From Streptacidiphilus melanogenes (GTDB taxonomy: Bacteria; Actinomycetota; Actinomycetes; Streptomycetales; Streptomycetaceae): a DNA stretch of 36,527 nt. The stretch is from positions 339,203-375,729 of the forward strand of contig NZ_BBPP01000004.1 in the NCBI RefSeq assembly GCF_000787835.1, written 5' to 3'. Below the pieces are notes generated by a model. It was given only the letters and a program-made list of their open reading frames with translations. It ran no database searches and had not been told where the DNA came from. The stretch's first letter is position 1. Each line of letters starts with the position of its first letter. The position numbers and the translations under genes were made by a program. Of the stretch, positions 14,750-22,874 are shown one piece after another.

Positions 14750-16502
14750 CGGCGGTGTCGTCGAGGACGAAGGAGGTCTGGTCGACCTTGTCCTCGGCGC
14801 CGGTGAACTTCAGGGTGACGGTCTGGCCCGCGTACGGGGCCAGGCTGAAGGTGTGCTGGGTGTAGCCGGTGTTGTGGTTCAGGTTGGAGTAGGTGGCGAG
14901 CGTGGCGAGCACCGTGCCCGAGCTGTTCAGCACCTGGACCTTGAGGGTGTCGTAGGCGGTCGTGGTGCTGGTCTCGGCGGTGTCGACGTGCAGCCAGAAG
15001 GAGAGCGCGGTGTTGGTGCAGCCCGCCGGGACGGTGACGGTCTGGGCGAGGGTGTCGGTGTGGGTGGTGCCGTAGCCGTCCAGCCAGGCGTCCCAGCTGC
15101 CCGAGTGGGCGGGCTCGTTGCTGCTGTTGCTCACCACGCTGGAGCTGGCGGTCCACGGGGAGGCGCTGCCGGTCTCGAAGCCCGGGTTGCCGAGGAGCTG
15201 CGCCGAGGTGCAGCCGCCACCGCCGCCGGTGGAGTTGACGGTCCAGGTGAAGGACGCGGAACCGGATGCTCCGGTGGAGTCGGTCGCCGTGACCGTCACG
15301 TTCGAGGTGCTGGCCGAGGTGGGCGTGCCGGAGATCAGGCCGGTGGCGGAGATGCCCAGCCCCGTGGGGAGGCCGGTCGCGGTGTAGGTCAGGCCCGCAC
15401 CGGCCGAGTCGGAGCCGCTGACCTGGAGCGAGGCCGCGGCGCCGACGGTGCCGGTCTGGTTGCCCGGGTTCGCCACGGTGACGGTGTTGCCCGCTCCGCC
15501 ACCGCTGGTGCCGGAGGCGAGCCAGGAGGTGGCGTTCAGGGCGAGCGCGGCGTCGGTGCCCTTGGGGTCGTCCCAGCCGTCCTCGACGGTGTGGCCGGGC
15601 TCGCCGGTGCCGTCGTCGATGGCGGAGCTGTCGCCCCAGATCGCGACACGGCCGCTGCCGAAGGCGCTGGTGGTGAAGAACGCACCGGTGCTGCCGCCCG
15701 CGGTCGAACCGGTCGTGTAGACCAGGCCCTTGACGTTCGGGTTGTCGGCGGGGTGCAGCGTCTCGGTGGTGCCGTTGTAGATGACGCTGCCCGTGACGTC
15801 GCCGAAGGAGCCGTGCAGGACCGGGTCGGTGGCGTCGCTGATCGCCCTCGGGGCGTCGCTGACGATGTTCTTCAGGTCGACGCTGAAGCCGAACGGGTCG
15901 TTGTTGTCCACGCCGTTGTTGGTCAGCAGGTCGTTGACGATGGCGGGGGAGTCCCAGCCGTTGTTGTTGCGGTCGCTGCCGGTGTGGTCGACCACCAGGA
16001 ACAGGCCGCCGCCGTTCTGCACGTAGTGCATCACCGCGGCCTTCTCGGCGGCGGAGAGCTGGTCCTGCGGCTCGGGCAGCACGAACGTGTCGAAGTGCGA
16101 CAGGTCGAGCGGGTTGCCGGTGTCGCCGTAGGTGATGGTGTTGCCCGGAGGCAGGGTGTCCAGGCTGTAGTCGCCGGTCTTCTGCAGCGCGACGCCCCAG
16201 GCGGAGATGGCCCCGGTCCAGTCCGTCTCGGTCTGCGGGTTCGGGTTCTGCTGGAGCGGGTCGGGCTTGCTCGTGCTGATGATCCAGTCCGAGTTGCCGG
16301 CGGTCTCCGACTTGCTGTCGTCGAACAGGATGTGACGGACCGTCGACGATGCCGCCGTCGCCGCGGTCGTGGTCGTATGGGCGGAGGCGGCGGACGTCGG
16401 GGCCGCCGTGGCGCCCGGGGCCGCGGCGACCGCGGCGGCCACCGCGAGGGAGGTGCAGGAGGCGAGCAGGGCGCTTCTGCCGGCCGAGGAGGTTCTGAGC
16501 AC
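14736..16502 (-). CDS. Secreted multidomain protein: amidotransferase-like domain, Ig-like (PIG) domain, C-terminal beta-sandwich
   Basis: A 588-residue secreted protein. The GTG at 16502 is chosen because CAGGAG lies eight bases upstream and it starts a Sec-type signal (hydrophobic Ala-rich run, residues 8-33). Residues about 55-330 look like a class I glutamine-amidotransferase-like fold (HILFDDSKSETA, HFDTFVLPEPQD, NGGGLFLVVDHTG, GRVAIWGDSSAIDDG); no catalytic Cys is evident. Residues about 340-423 form a putative-Ig repeat (LPTGLGISATGLISGTPT). After a poly-Gly linker, about 436-588 is a sandwich domain (NPGFETGSASPW) of the kind attached to secreted hydrolases and used for binding. It may act on or bind polysaccharide or peptide outside the cell; the activity is unknown. 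Confidence 0.75.
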   Translation of the reverse strand: MLRTSSAGRSALLASCTSLAVAAAVAAAPGATAAPTSAASAHTTTTAATAASSTVRHILFDDSKSETAGNSDWIISTSKPDPLQQNPNPQTETDWTGAISAWGVALQKTGDYSLDTLPPGNTITYGDTGNPLDLSHFDTFVLPEPQDQLSAAEKAAVMHYVQNGGGLFLVVDHTGSDRNNNGWDSPAIVNDLLTNNGVDNNDPFGFSVDLKNIVSDAPRAISDATDPVLHGSFGDVTGSVIYNGTTETLHPADNPNVKGLVYTTGSTAGGSTGAFFTTSAFGSGRVAIWGDSSAIDDGTGEPGHTVEDGWDDPKGTDAALALNATSWLASGTSGGGAGNTVTVANPGNQTGTVGAAASLQVSGSDSAGAGLTYTATGLPTGLGISATGLISGTPTSASTSNVTVTATDSTGASGSASFTWTVNSTGGGGGCTSAQLLGNPGFETGSASPWTASSSVVSNSSNEPAHSGSWDAWLDGYGTTHTDTLAQTVTVPAGCTNTALSFWLHVDTAETSTTTAYDTLKVQVLNSSGTVLATLATYSNLNHNTGYTQHTFSLAPYAGQTVTLKFTGAEDKVDQTSFVLDDTAVNAG

Positions 16503-16533
16503 GAGTCGAACTCCTGACTGCCGTTCCCGCTTG

Positions 16534-16546
16534 TGGCGAAACGGCG
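16534..16546. repeat. 13-bp direct repeat, copy 1
   Basis: TGGCGAAACGGCG, identical to 16661-16673. It is close to the start of the secreted-protein gene on the other strand and could be a regulator site. Confidence 0.55.
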
Positions 16547-16660
16547 CTCGATGGACCGCTACGCGCGTAGGGCGGCGGTAGCCACGAGCATCGGGCCTGG
16601 CGGAGAGCCCGAACCAGCTAGATGGCATGTCCACTACATGAACGCGAGATGCCGAGTCGT

Positions 16661-16673
16661 TGGCGAAACGGCG
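16661..16673. repeat. 13-bp direct repeat, copy 2
   Basis: TGGCGAAACGGCG, 127 bases from copy 1, on the side of the importer operon. Confidence 0.55.
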
Positions 16674-16806
16674 GCATACGGGTGGCTGCCTGTAGAAGTG
16701 CCGAACATTACAGGATATCTGACGCAGCGGAATGTAGCCCACCCCGTCGGCAAGTTGTCACCGACCGTTGGTTTTCAGGACACCTTGGCTCGCGACAGTT
16801 CCCGCC

Positions 16807-17760
16807 GTGACCGCAACGACCACGGCCCGGCCGGCCCTCGCGACCGATGGCCGCACCCGCCGCCGGACCCCCGCCCGAGACTTCCGCACCACCCGTTGGG
16901 GCTGGGCCTACTCCGCCCCGGCGGTGCTGATCTTCTCCGCCTTCGTCATCGTGCCGACGGGCTACACCTTCTACGTCTCCCTGTGGAAGTGGAACGCCCT
17001 CAACCCGGCCATGTCCGTCTACCGGGGGCTGGGCAACTACCAGCGGCTGTTCGACGCCACGCAGCCGACGTTCCTGTCCAGCCTGTGGCACTCGCTCTAC
17101 TTCAGCGGGGCGATGGTGGTCGGCGGGACCGCGCTCTCGCTGGCGCTCGCGCTGCTGCTGCAGCGCGGCGGGGCGCTGCTCAACGCCTCCCGCGTGGCGC
17201 TGTTCCTGCCGCACGCCACGCCGATGATCGCGACCTCCATGATCTGGGTCTGGATCTTCAACCCCCGCTTCGGCCTGGCCGACTGGATGCTGCACAGCCT
17301 GCACCTGCCGACCTCGCAGTGGCTGCAGTCCTCCACCTCCGCGATGCCGGCCGTGATCGTCTACAGCCTGTGGCACGAGGTCGGCTTCACCACGGTCGTG
17401 TTCCTGGGCGGGCTCGCCGTGCTGCCGAACGAACTCAGCGAGGCGGCCCGCATGGACGGCTGCTCGGCCTGGCAGGAGTTCTGGCACATCACCTGGCACC
17501 AACTGCGGCCGGTCACCGTCTTCGTCGTCGCCATCACCGCGATCACCTCACTCCAGGCGTTCACGCAGTTCTACCAACTCTCCGACGGCGGCCCGGTCTA
17601 CGCCACGACCACGCTCAGCTACCTGGTCTACCAGGAGGCGTTCGTGCTGAGCGACACCGGCTACGGCGCCGCGCTGGCCGTCGTCCTCTTCGCCGTCACG
17701 GTCTTCTTCACCCTGGTCCGGCGCCGCACCGCCACCGGCGCGGACTCCGCGCTCACCTGA
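16807..17760 (+). CDS. ABC transporter permease (UgpA/MalF-like)
   Basis: A 317-residue permease with a basic N-terminal tail and six predicted helices. The EAA-type loop is SEAARMDGCSAWQEFWHITWHQLRP. The GTG at 16807 is the probable start; there is no ribosome site but GACAGT lies seven bases upstream, as in leaderless transcripts. A TTG at 16768 would add 13 residues. It is the first gene of a five-gene operon in which the permease precedes the binding protein, an order different from the first importer in this window. Confidence 0.88.
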   Translation: MTATTTARPALATDGRTRRRTPARDFRTTRWGWAYSAPAVLIFSAFVIVPTGYTFYVSLWKWNALNPAMSVYRGLGNYQRLFDATQPTFLSSLWHSLYFSGAMVVGGTALSLALALLLQRGGALLNASRVALFLPHATPMIATSMIWVWIFNPRFGLADWMLHSLHLPTSQWLQSSTSAMPAVIVYSLWHEVGFTTVVFLGGLAVLPNELSEAARMDGCSAWQEFWHITWHQLRPVTVFVVAITAITSLQAFTQFYQLSDGGPVYATTTLSYLVYQEAFVLSDTGYGAALAVVLFAVTVFFTLVRRRTATGADSALT

Positions 17761-17847
17761 GCCGACGCCACCCACGCGTCACCCTCGCACCACCCCTCGA
17801 CGTCACCCTCACCGTCCACAGCACACAAGAAAAGAAACGGAACAACC

Positions 17848-19167
17848 ATGCGTTACCGCATCGCCGCCGTCGCCGCAGCTGCGGCCCTCAGCCTGTCCGC
17901 CTGCGCCGGCGGCGGTACGCCCGCCAGCACGACCACGGCTCCGGCCGCGGCGTCGGGCCAGGAGCTGGCCGTCCCCACCAAGCCGGTGACCATCACCTTC
18001 GAGGAGGCCATGACCATCGGCACCCTCAAGCCGGCCATGGAGAAGCTGGTCTCCGACTTCCAGGCCAAGTACCCGAACATCACGGTCAAGCTCCAGGGCG
18101 ACCCGGACTACGCGACGATGTACACCAAGGAGAAGGCCGAGGTCCAGGCGGGCAACGCGCCGACCCTGGGCCAGGCCTACGAGAGCTGGGCCTCCTACTT
18201 CCAGTCCGGCGGCGCGCTCACCCCGATCAGCGAGCTGGCCGGCAGCGACACCCCCGCCGAGATGTCCACCTTCTACAAGGGCGTCCAGAAGGACCTCGCC
18301 CTGGGCGACGGCAAGACCTGGATGTGGCCGTTCAACAAGAGCGTCCTGATCCTGTTCTCCAACGCCGACATGCTCAGGGCCGACGGCCAGAACCCGCCGA
18401 AGACCTGGGACGACTACGCCTCGGTGATGAAGGCGGTCTCCAAGAACGGCGTCACCGGCTCCACCATCGACCCGGGTTCGGCCACCGCGGCCGCCTTCGG
18501 GACCCAGTGGTTCGAGATCCTGGACAAGTCCGACGGCGGCACCCTGTACGACGCCGACGGCACGCCGCACCTGAACGACGCCGGCGCGGTCAAGGCCCTC
18601 ACCTACCTGAAGTCGCTCAAGGACGAGGGCGCGCTGGCCACGGGCAAGAACTACCCGGGCGAGACGGCGCTCGGCGCGAAGAAGGGCGCCTTCGACATCT
18701 CCTCCGCGGCCGGCTACGGCTTCGAGAAGGCCACCGTCGGCGGCAAGTTCAACCTCGGCATCGCCGCCCTCCCGTCCGGCCCGTCCGGCCCGGTCAACGA
18801 GCTGACCGGCACCAACATCGTGGTCTTCAAGAACGCCACCGCCGACCAGAAGGCCGCCGCCTGGGCGTTCCTGAAGTTCATCACCAGCCCCGCCGAGCAG
18901 GCCGGCTGGGCCTCCACCTCCGGCTACCTGCCGGTCACCGCGCAGGCCCTGCCGCTGATGCAGGACTTCGTCGCCAAGAACCCCTACGAGACCGCCGCCG
19001 TCTCCGAGCTCGACACCGCGTTCGCCCTGCCGCCCTACAGCTGGATCTTCAAGTGCCAGGGCTTCGAGGCCACCGCCCTCCAGGACGTGCTGGACAACGG
19101 CGCGGCACCCGCCACCGCCCTGAACACCGCCCAGACCGCCTGCACCGCCGCGAAGGCCCAGGGCTGA
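17848..19167 (+). CDS. UgpB-like ABC transporter substrate-binding lipoprotein
   Basis: A 439-residue lipoprotein precursor with the lipobox LSAC-AGG at residues 16-19. Style and blocks, such as KLVSDFQAKYPNITVKLQGD, MWPFNKSVLILFSNADML and PPKTWDDYASVMKAV, resemble UgpB-type binding proteins, which take glycerol-3-phosphate and glycerophosphodiesters; related members bind plain sugars. It lies between two permeases of the same importer. The following HAD phosphatase and MBL-fold hydrolase would fit a phosphorylated substrate, but specificity is not proven by sequence. No ATPase is encoded, so a shared ATPase is presumed. Confidence 0.88.
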   Translation: MRYRIAAVAAAAALSLSACAGGGTPASTTTAPAAASGQELAVPTKPVTITFEEAMTIGTLKPAMEKLVSDFQAKYPNITVKLQGDPDYATMYTKEKAEVQAGNAPTLGQAYESWASYFQSGGALTPISELAGSDTPAEMSTFYKGVQKDLALGDGKTWMWPFNKSVLILFSNADMLRADGQNPPKTWDDYASVMKAVSKNGVTGSTIDPGSATAAAFGTQWFEILDKSDGGTLYDADGTPHLNDAGAVKALTYLKSLKDEGALATGKNYPGETALGAKKGAFDISSAAGYGFEKATVGGKFNLGIAALPSGPSGPVNELTGTNIVVFKNATADQKAAAWAFLKFITSPAEQAGWASTSGYLPVTAQALPLMQDFVAKNPYETAAVSELDTAFALPPYSWIFKCQGFEATALQDVLDNGAAPATALNTAQTACTAAKAQG

Positions 19168-19171
19168 ACAG

Positions 19172-20050
19172 ATGACCGCCTCCTCCTCACGGGGGGTCCG
19201 GTCGCTCATCAGGGCCGGCCGCGCCGGGCGTCTCGCCCGGCGCGTGCTGGCGCTGCTGATCGGTGCCGCCTTCGTCTTCCCGTTCTACTGGACGGTCGTC
19301 ATCTCGCTCGGCCGTCCCGGGGAGTTCAGCGACTTCCCGCCCGTGCTGCTGCCCCACTGGGACTGGTCCAACTGGTCCCGCGCCTGGCATGCGGCGCCCT
19401 GGGTGCGCCTGTTCGGCAACACCGTGCTGATCGCCTCCGGCACCGTCCTGCTCTGCCTGGCCACCTCGCTGCTGGCCGGCTTCGCCTTCGGGGTGCTGCG
19501 GTTCCCCGGGCGCAAGTTCCTGACCATGCTGGTGCTGGCGGTGCTGATGATGCCGGGTACCGTGCTGATCATCCCGGACTACGTACTGGCCAGTGACCTG
19601 CACCTGCTGAACACCTACTGGATCCAGATCATCCCCTGGGGCGCCAGCGTCTTCGGCATCTTCCTGGTCCGCCAGTTCTTCCTGGCGATCCCGCAGGAGA
19701 TCCTCGACGCCGCCGCGCTGGACGGGGCGTCCCGGCTGCGGGTGCTCTGGTCGATCGGCATCCCGATGGTGCGTCCCGCGCTCGTCATCATCGCCGTCAA
19801 CGTGTTCCTGGGCTCGTGGAACTCCTTCCTGTGGCCGGTGATCATGACCAGCAGCAGCATGGACTCCTCGAGCACGGTCCAGCCGGTCGAGGTGGGGCTC
19901 TCCACCTTCGCCTCCGCCGAGGGCACCGACTTCCCCGGGCTCGCGGCGGCGGTCACCTTCACCACCCTTCCCGTCATGGCGTTCTTCCTGGTGCTGCAAC
20001 GGCAGTTCATCCGGGGCGCCCTGTCCGCAGCCGGAGGCGTCCGTGGGTGA
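19172..20050 (+). CDS. ABC transporter permease (UgpE/MalG-like)
   Basis: A 292-residue permease with six predicted helices and the EAA motif LDAAALDGASRLRVLWSIGIPMVRP. It starts four bases after the binding-protein stop and overlaps the HAD gene start by eight bases. It pairs with the permease at 16807. Confidence 0.9.
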   Translation: MTASSSRGVRSLIRAGRAGRLARRVLALLIGAAFVFPFYWTVVISLGRPGEFSDFPPVLLPHWDWSNWSRAWHAAPWVRLFGNTVLIASGTVLLCLATSLLAGFAFGVLRFPGRKFLTMLVLAVLMMPGTVLIIPDYVLASDLHLLNTYWIQIIPWGASVFGIFLVRQFFLAIPQEILDAAALDGASRLRVLWSIGIPMVRPALVIIAVNVFLGSWNSFLWPVIMTSSSMDSSSTVQPVEVGLSTFASAEGTDFPGLAAAVTFTTLPVMAFFLVLQRQFIRGALSAAGGVRG

Positions 20051-20813
20051 CAAGCCGACCCCGCCGACCTCGACGACCGTGCCGATCCTGGTCAGCGACT
20101 TCGACGGCACGGTGTACCGCAGTGACGACCCCGTGCGCTTCTACGCGCGCCGGGTCGCCGATTCGCTGCGGCCCGCGCAGTCGGTGGCGTTCCTCGACAC
20201 CTTCGAGCGCTATCTCGCGGAGGGCGTCGCCGCCGCCGACGCGGCCGTGGATCCGGCGGAGGCGAAGGCCCTGCTGGAGGCCGAGGACGGCTGGGGCCTC
20301 GTGCAGGCGCTCGCCGCCGACCTCGGGCTCGGCCGGCCGGTGACGCAGCAGGCGTTCCTGGACAGCCGGATCCACATGCTCGACGACGCCTGCGGGCTGG
20401 AGGTCGTCGAGCCCCTGGTCGACCTCTTCGCCGAACTGCGCGGCGACGTGCGGATCGTGCTGGCCACCAACAGCCCCGCCGAGGGGCTGGCGCCGCTGCT
20501 CGACCGGATGGGCCTGACCGGCGCATTCGACGAGGTCGTCGCTGGCGCGGGCAAGCCGGCCGGCCTGCGGGCCTGGATGGCCGGCGCGCTCGAGGGCGGG
20601 CGCAGCGCCTCCGCGCTGTTCTCCCTCGGCGATCACTACCGCAACGAGATCGAACCGGCGGTCGCCCTCGGCGCCGCCACCGGATACATCGACCGTTTCG
20701 GCCGTGCCGACGGCCCCGCCACCGCCACGGCCGCACGCGTCGAGGACCTTCTGCCGGCCGTCACGTCCTGGGCCCTGTCCCGGTCCGTCGGCCGGGCACA
20801 CGCACCGATCTAG
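20043..20813 (+). CDS. HAD-family phosphatase
   Basis: A 256-residue haloacid-dehalogenase-superfamily hydrolase. Motif I is VSDFDGTVY with Asp19 as nucleophile and Asp21 as acid/base; motif II is LATNSP; the Lys of motif III is probably in GAGKPAG; motif IV is SLGDHYRNE. A helical cap lies between motifs I and II. It probably dephosphorylates a small phosphorylated metabolite. The GTG start overlaps the permease by eight bases, so it is made together with the importer; its substrate may therefore be the imported compound or a product of the next enzyme. The exact substrate is unknown. Confidence 0.82.
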   Translation: MGDKPTPPTSTTVPILVSDFDGTVYRSDDPVRFYARRVADSLRPAQSVAFLDTFERYLAEGVAAADAAVDPAEAKALLEAEDGWGLVQALAADLGLGRPVTQQAFLDSRIHMLDDACGLEVVEPLVDLFAELRGDVRIVLATNSPAEGLAPLLDRMGLTGAFDEVVAGAGKPAGLRAWMAGALEGGRSASALFSLGDHYRNEIEPAVALGAATGYIDRFGRADGPATATAARVEDLLPAVTSWALSRSVGRAHAPI

Positions 20814-20816
20814 ACA

Positions 20817-22109
20817 GTGAGCACACATCAACTCATGACAACTGTGGAATTCTGGGGCGGCGTAGGCCTCATCGGCTCCAGCAAGATCCTCGTCACGGAG
20901 GGCACGCACCGGGTCCTGCTCGACTTCGGTACGGACATCCCCCGTGAGGCCGACCTGTTCCGCCCCCCGGTCAGCCTGCGGCAGGGCCGCGAGCTGGCCC
21001 ACCGGCTCCGCGTCGGCGCCGCCCCCCGCATCACGGGCCTGTACGACCCGGCCCAGCTGGACGCCGGCGACCCGCTCGGGTCGGCCGGGCCCGACACCCA
21101 GGTCTTCATCACCCACGGCCACATCGACCACTGCGGCCTGGCCGGCTTCGTGGACCCGCGCATCCCCGTCCACGCGTCCCCCGCCACGATCGCCCTGCTG
21201 ACCGCGCTGGCGGCGGTCGGTGACGGCCTGCCCGGCGGCGACCCTGACTGGCAGCCGCTGCCGGACGAGACGCCCGTGCAGGTCGGACCCATGACCGTGG
21301 AGCGCATCACTGTCGACCACGACACCCCCGGCGCCAGCGGCTACCTGGTGACCACCGGCGACGGGGTCCTCGCCTTCACCGGCGACATCCGCTTCCACGG
21401 CCGCAACCCCGAGCGCTCCTGGCACTTCGCCGAACGCGCCGCGGGCTGCGACATGCTCGTCACCGAGGGCACCGCCCTGGGCCTGGGCCTCCCGCCCGGC
21501 CCGCCGCGCACCGAGGACGACGTCCGCGCCGACTTCGCCACCGCGCTCGCCGCCGCCGACCGCGACCTGGTCCTGCTCGCGATGTACCCGCGCGACCTCG
21601 AACGCGTCACCGAGTTCCTCGAGGTCGCCACCGCGGCCGGCCGGCGCATCGTCTGGGGCGACCGCACCGCCGCGTTCCTGCGCGAGGCCGGCGTGCCGGA
21701 CCCCCTGGCCTGGACCGCCGTCGGCCTCGACGCGCTGCGCGCCGAGCCCGGCGCCTTCGTCTACCAGCCCGACCTCGGCGACCTGCGCGGCATCGCCGAC
21801 CTCGGCGATCTGCCGATCGGCCCCAAGACGGTCTGGCTGCACGCCAACGGCGAACCCCTCGGGCCCTTCGAGTCCCGCTGGCAGCTGTTCACCGAGTGGC
21901 TCACCGCCCTGAACGTCCCCCTGCAGCGCATCGGTTCCTTCGGCCACGCCACCGCGGACGACCTCCACACCTTCGTCCACCGCGTCGCCCCCAAGGTCCT
22001 CGTCCCGATCCACACCCAGGCCCCGGACCTGCTCCACCCCCTGGCCCCGACCCGCCGGATGATCCCGGACTACGCCGTCCCCTACCGGCTGGACGGCAGC
22101 AGGGCCTGA
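20817..22109 (+). CDS. MBL-fold metallo-hydrolase (RNase J-like lineage)
   Basis: A 430-residue metallo-beta-lactamase-fold protein. The metal site is THGHIDHCG (His100, His102, Asp104, His105); later ligands are probably His315-type residues in the C-terminal VLVPIHTQ segment and the Asp in AFTGDIRFHG. The N-terminal VEFWGGVGLIGSSKILVTEG and the C-terminal PIHT resemble the RNase J / beta-CASP lineage, but a complete beta-CASP set of motifs is not certain. It is the last gene of the importer operon, which argues for a metabolic phosphodiesterase or lactonase rather than RNA decay. GTG 20817 is used; ATG 20835 is an alternative and neither has a good ribosome site. Confidence 0.8.
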   Translation: MSTHQLMTTVEFWGGVGLIGSSKILVTEGTHRVLLDFGTDIPREADLFRPPVSLRQGRELAHRLRVGAAPRITGLYDPAQLDAGDPLGSAGPDTQVFITHGHIDHCGLAGFVDPRIPVHASPATIALLTALAAVGDGLPGGDPDWQPLPDETPVQVGPMTVERITVDHDTPGASGYLVTTGDGVLAFTGDIRFHGRNPERSWHFAERAAGCDMLVTEGTALGLGLPPGPPRTEDDVRADFATALAAADRDLVLLAMYPRDLERVTEFLEVATAAGRRIVWGDRTAAFLREAGVPDPLAWTAVGLDALRAEPGAFVYQPDLGDLRGIADLGDLPIGPKTVWLHANGEPLGPFESRWQLFTEWLTALNVPLQRIGSFGHATADDLHTFVHRVAPKVLVPIHTQAPDLLHPLAPTRRMIPDYAVPYRLDGSRA

Positions 22110-22124
22110 CGCCGATCCCGCACA

Positions 22125-22158
22125 GCAGAAGGGCCTCTGACGGCGGAGGCCCTTCTGC
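22125..22158. terminator. Bidirectional terminator
   Basis: Perfect 13-base arms, GCAGAAGGGCCTC (22125-22137) and its complement (22146-22158), with an eight-base loop. It sits between the convergent MBL gene and the Cys-rich gene and can serve both. Confidence 0.85.
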
Positions 22159-22163
22159 CGCGC

Positions 22164-22817
22164 TCAGGCGCCCGCGCGCCGGTCCGCCTCCTCGTCCCGT
22201 TCGTACTGGGCGCACAGGTGGGTCTCCGGGACGAACTCGGCAACCGGGACCCGGTTCTCCTGGTGCTTGTCGCGCGCTGCGAGGTGCTGTTCCTTCGCGT
22301 CCCGGCAACAGCGCATGCCCATGACGTTCCAGGTGTAGATCTGGTAGCCCGACCAGCGACAGGTGAGACAGGACGTGAGCCGGATCCCGGGAGGGAAGCC
22401 CGCCTCGATCCGCTCCAGGCACTCCTCGAACGACTTGTCGACGGCCTGGTGGACGGTCCCCACCACCTCCAGGGAGACGCACAACTCGCTTGCCCGCCCT
22501 CGGCGGTAGTCGAACATGAAGTCCAGCGACACGGGCGTTCGCCTGCCCGAGACCGTGACCGTGCAGGGCATCCGCCCCGACAGGCGGCAGTCGATCACGT
22601 CGGGAGCCGGTAGGCCGGCGGCCCGGGCGGCGTCGAGATCCCCGACCTCCAGGAGATCGAAGTCGGGCCCCGAGACCGGCACGCCCCGGATGACGGCATG
22701 GATCTCGAACCCCGCCCCCCGATCACCGATCGCGGGCTTCAGACACCACTGGACGGGGTCCACCCCTCGGTCGTCCTCGTAGAGACCCGCGAAGACCAAC
22801 GGCTCCAGAGTCGTCAC
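22164..22817 (-). CDS. Conserved Cys-rich actinobacterial protein, unknown function
   Basis: A 217-residue soluble protein. The C-terminal third has a Cys cluster, SCLTCRWSGYQIYTWNVMGMRCCRDAKEQ, with a CxxC and a later CC that could form a zinc site; a further Cys lies near the end (HLCAQYERDEE). The pattern recalls a widespread streptomycete family annotated only as DUF. GTG 22817 is chosen because GGAGG lies seven bases upstream; the GTG six bases further upstream is too close to it. It faces the importer operon across a shared terminator and is divergent from a GNAT gene. Function unknown. Confidence 0.7.
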   Translation of the reverse strand: MTTLEPLVFAGLYEDDRGVDPVQWCLKPAIGDRGAGFEIHAVIRGVPVSGPDFDLLEVGDLDAARAAGLPAPDVIDCRLSGRMPCTVTVSGRRTPVSLDFMFDYRRGRASELCVSLEVVGTVHQAVDKSFEECLERIEAGFPPGIRLTSCLTCRWSGYQIYTWNVMGMRCCRDAKEQHLAARDKHQENRVPVAEFVPETHLCAQYERDEEADRRAGA

Positions 22818-22862
22818 AGTCACTCCTCCCCTTCTGCTCCTCAGTGTCCTCGAGGATCCGGG

Positions 22863-22868
22863 TACGGT
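22863..22868 (+). promoter_or_regulatory. -10 element of GNAT gene (leaderless)
   Basis: TACGGT six bases before the GTG at 22875, with no ribosome site between, indicating a leaderless transcript. Confidence 0.5.
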
Positions 22869-22874
22869 TGTGCC

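Larger units (their letters stand above)
16503..16806. other. Divergent intergenic region with a repeated 13-mer and a palindrome
   Basis: 304 bases between the secreted-protein gene and the second importer. It contains TGGCGAAACGGCG twice (16534-16546 and 16661-16673) and the perfect palindrome CTACGCGCGTAG (16559-16570). GACAGT (16794-16799) seven bases before the GTG at 16807 could be a leaderless -10. It is less GC-rich than the flanking genes, as expected for a control region. No gene is supported. Confidence 0.5.

Noticed and set aside
16756-16766. PHO box upstream of the second importer
   Set aside because: Only one 11-base unit, TGTCACCGACC, fits (8 of 11); the following unit does not, so it is mentioned only as a hint in the scavenging hypothesis.
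20007-22037. 676-codon minus-strand frame opposite the HAD and MBL genes
   Set aside because: Antisense shadow of two genes with clear motifs; no domain or ribosome site.
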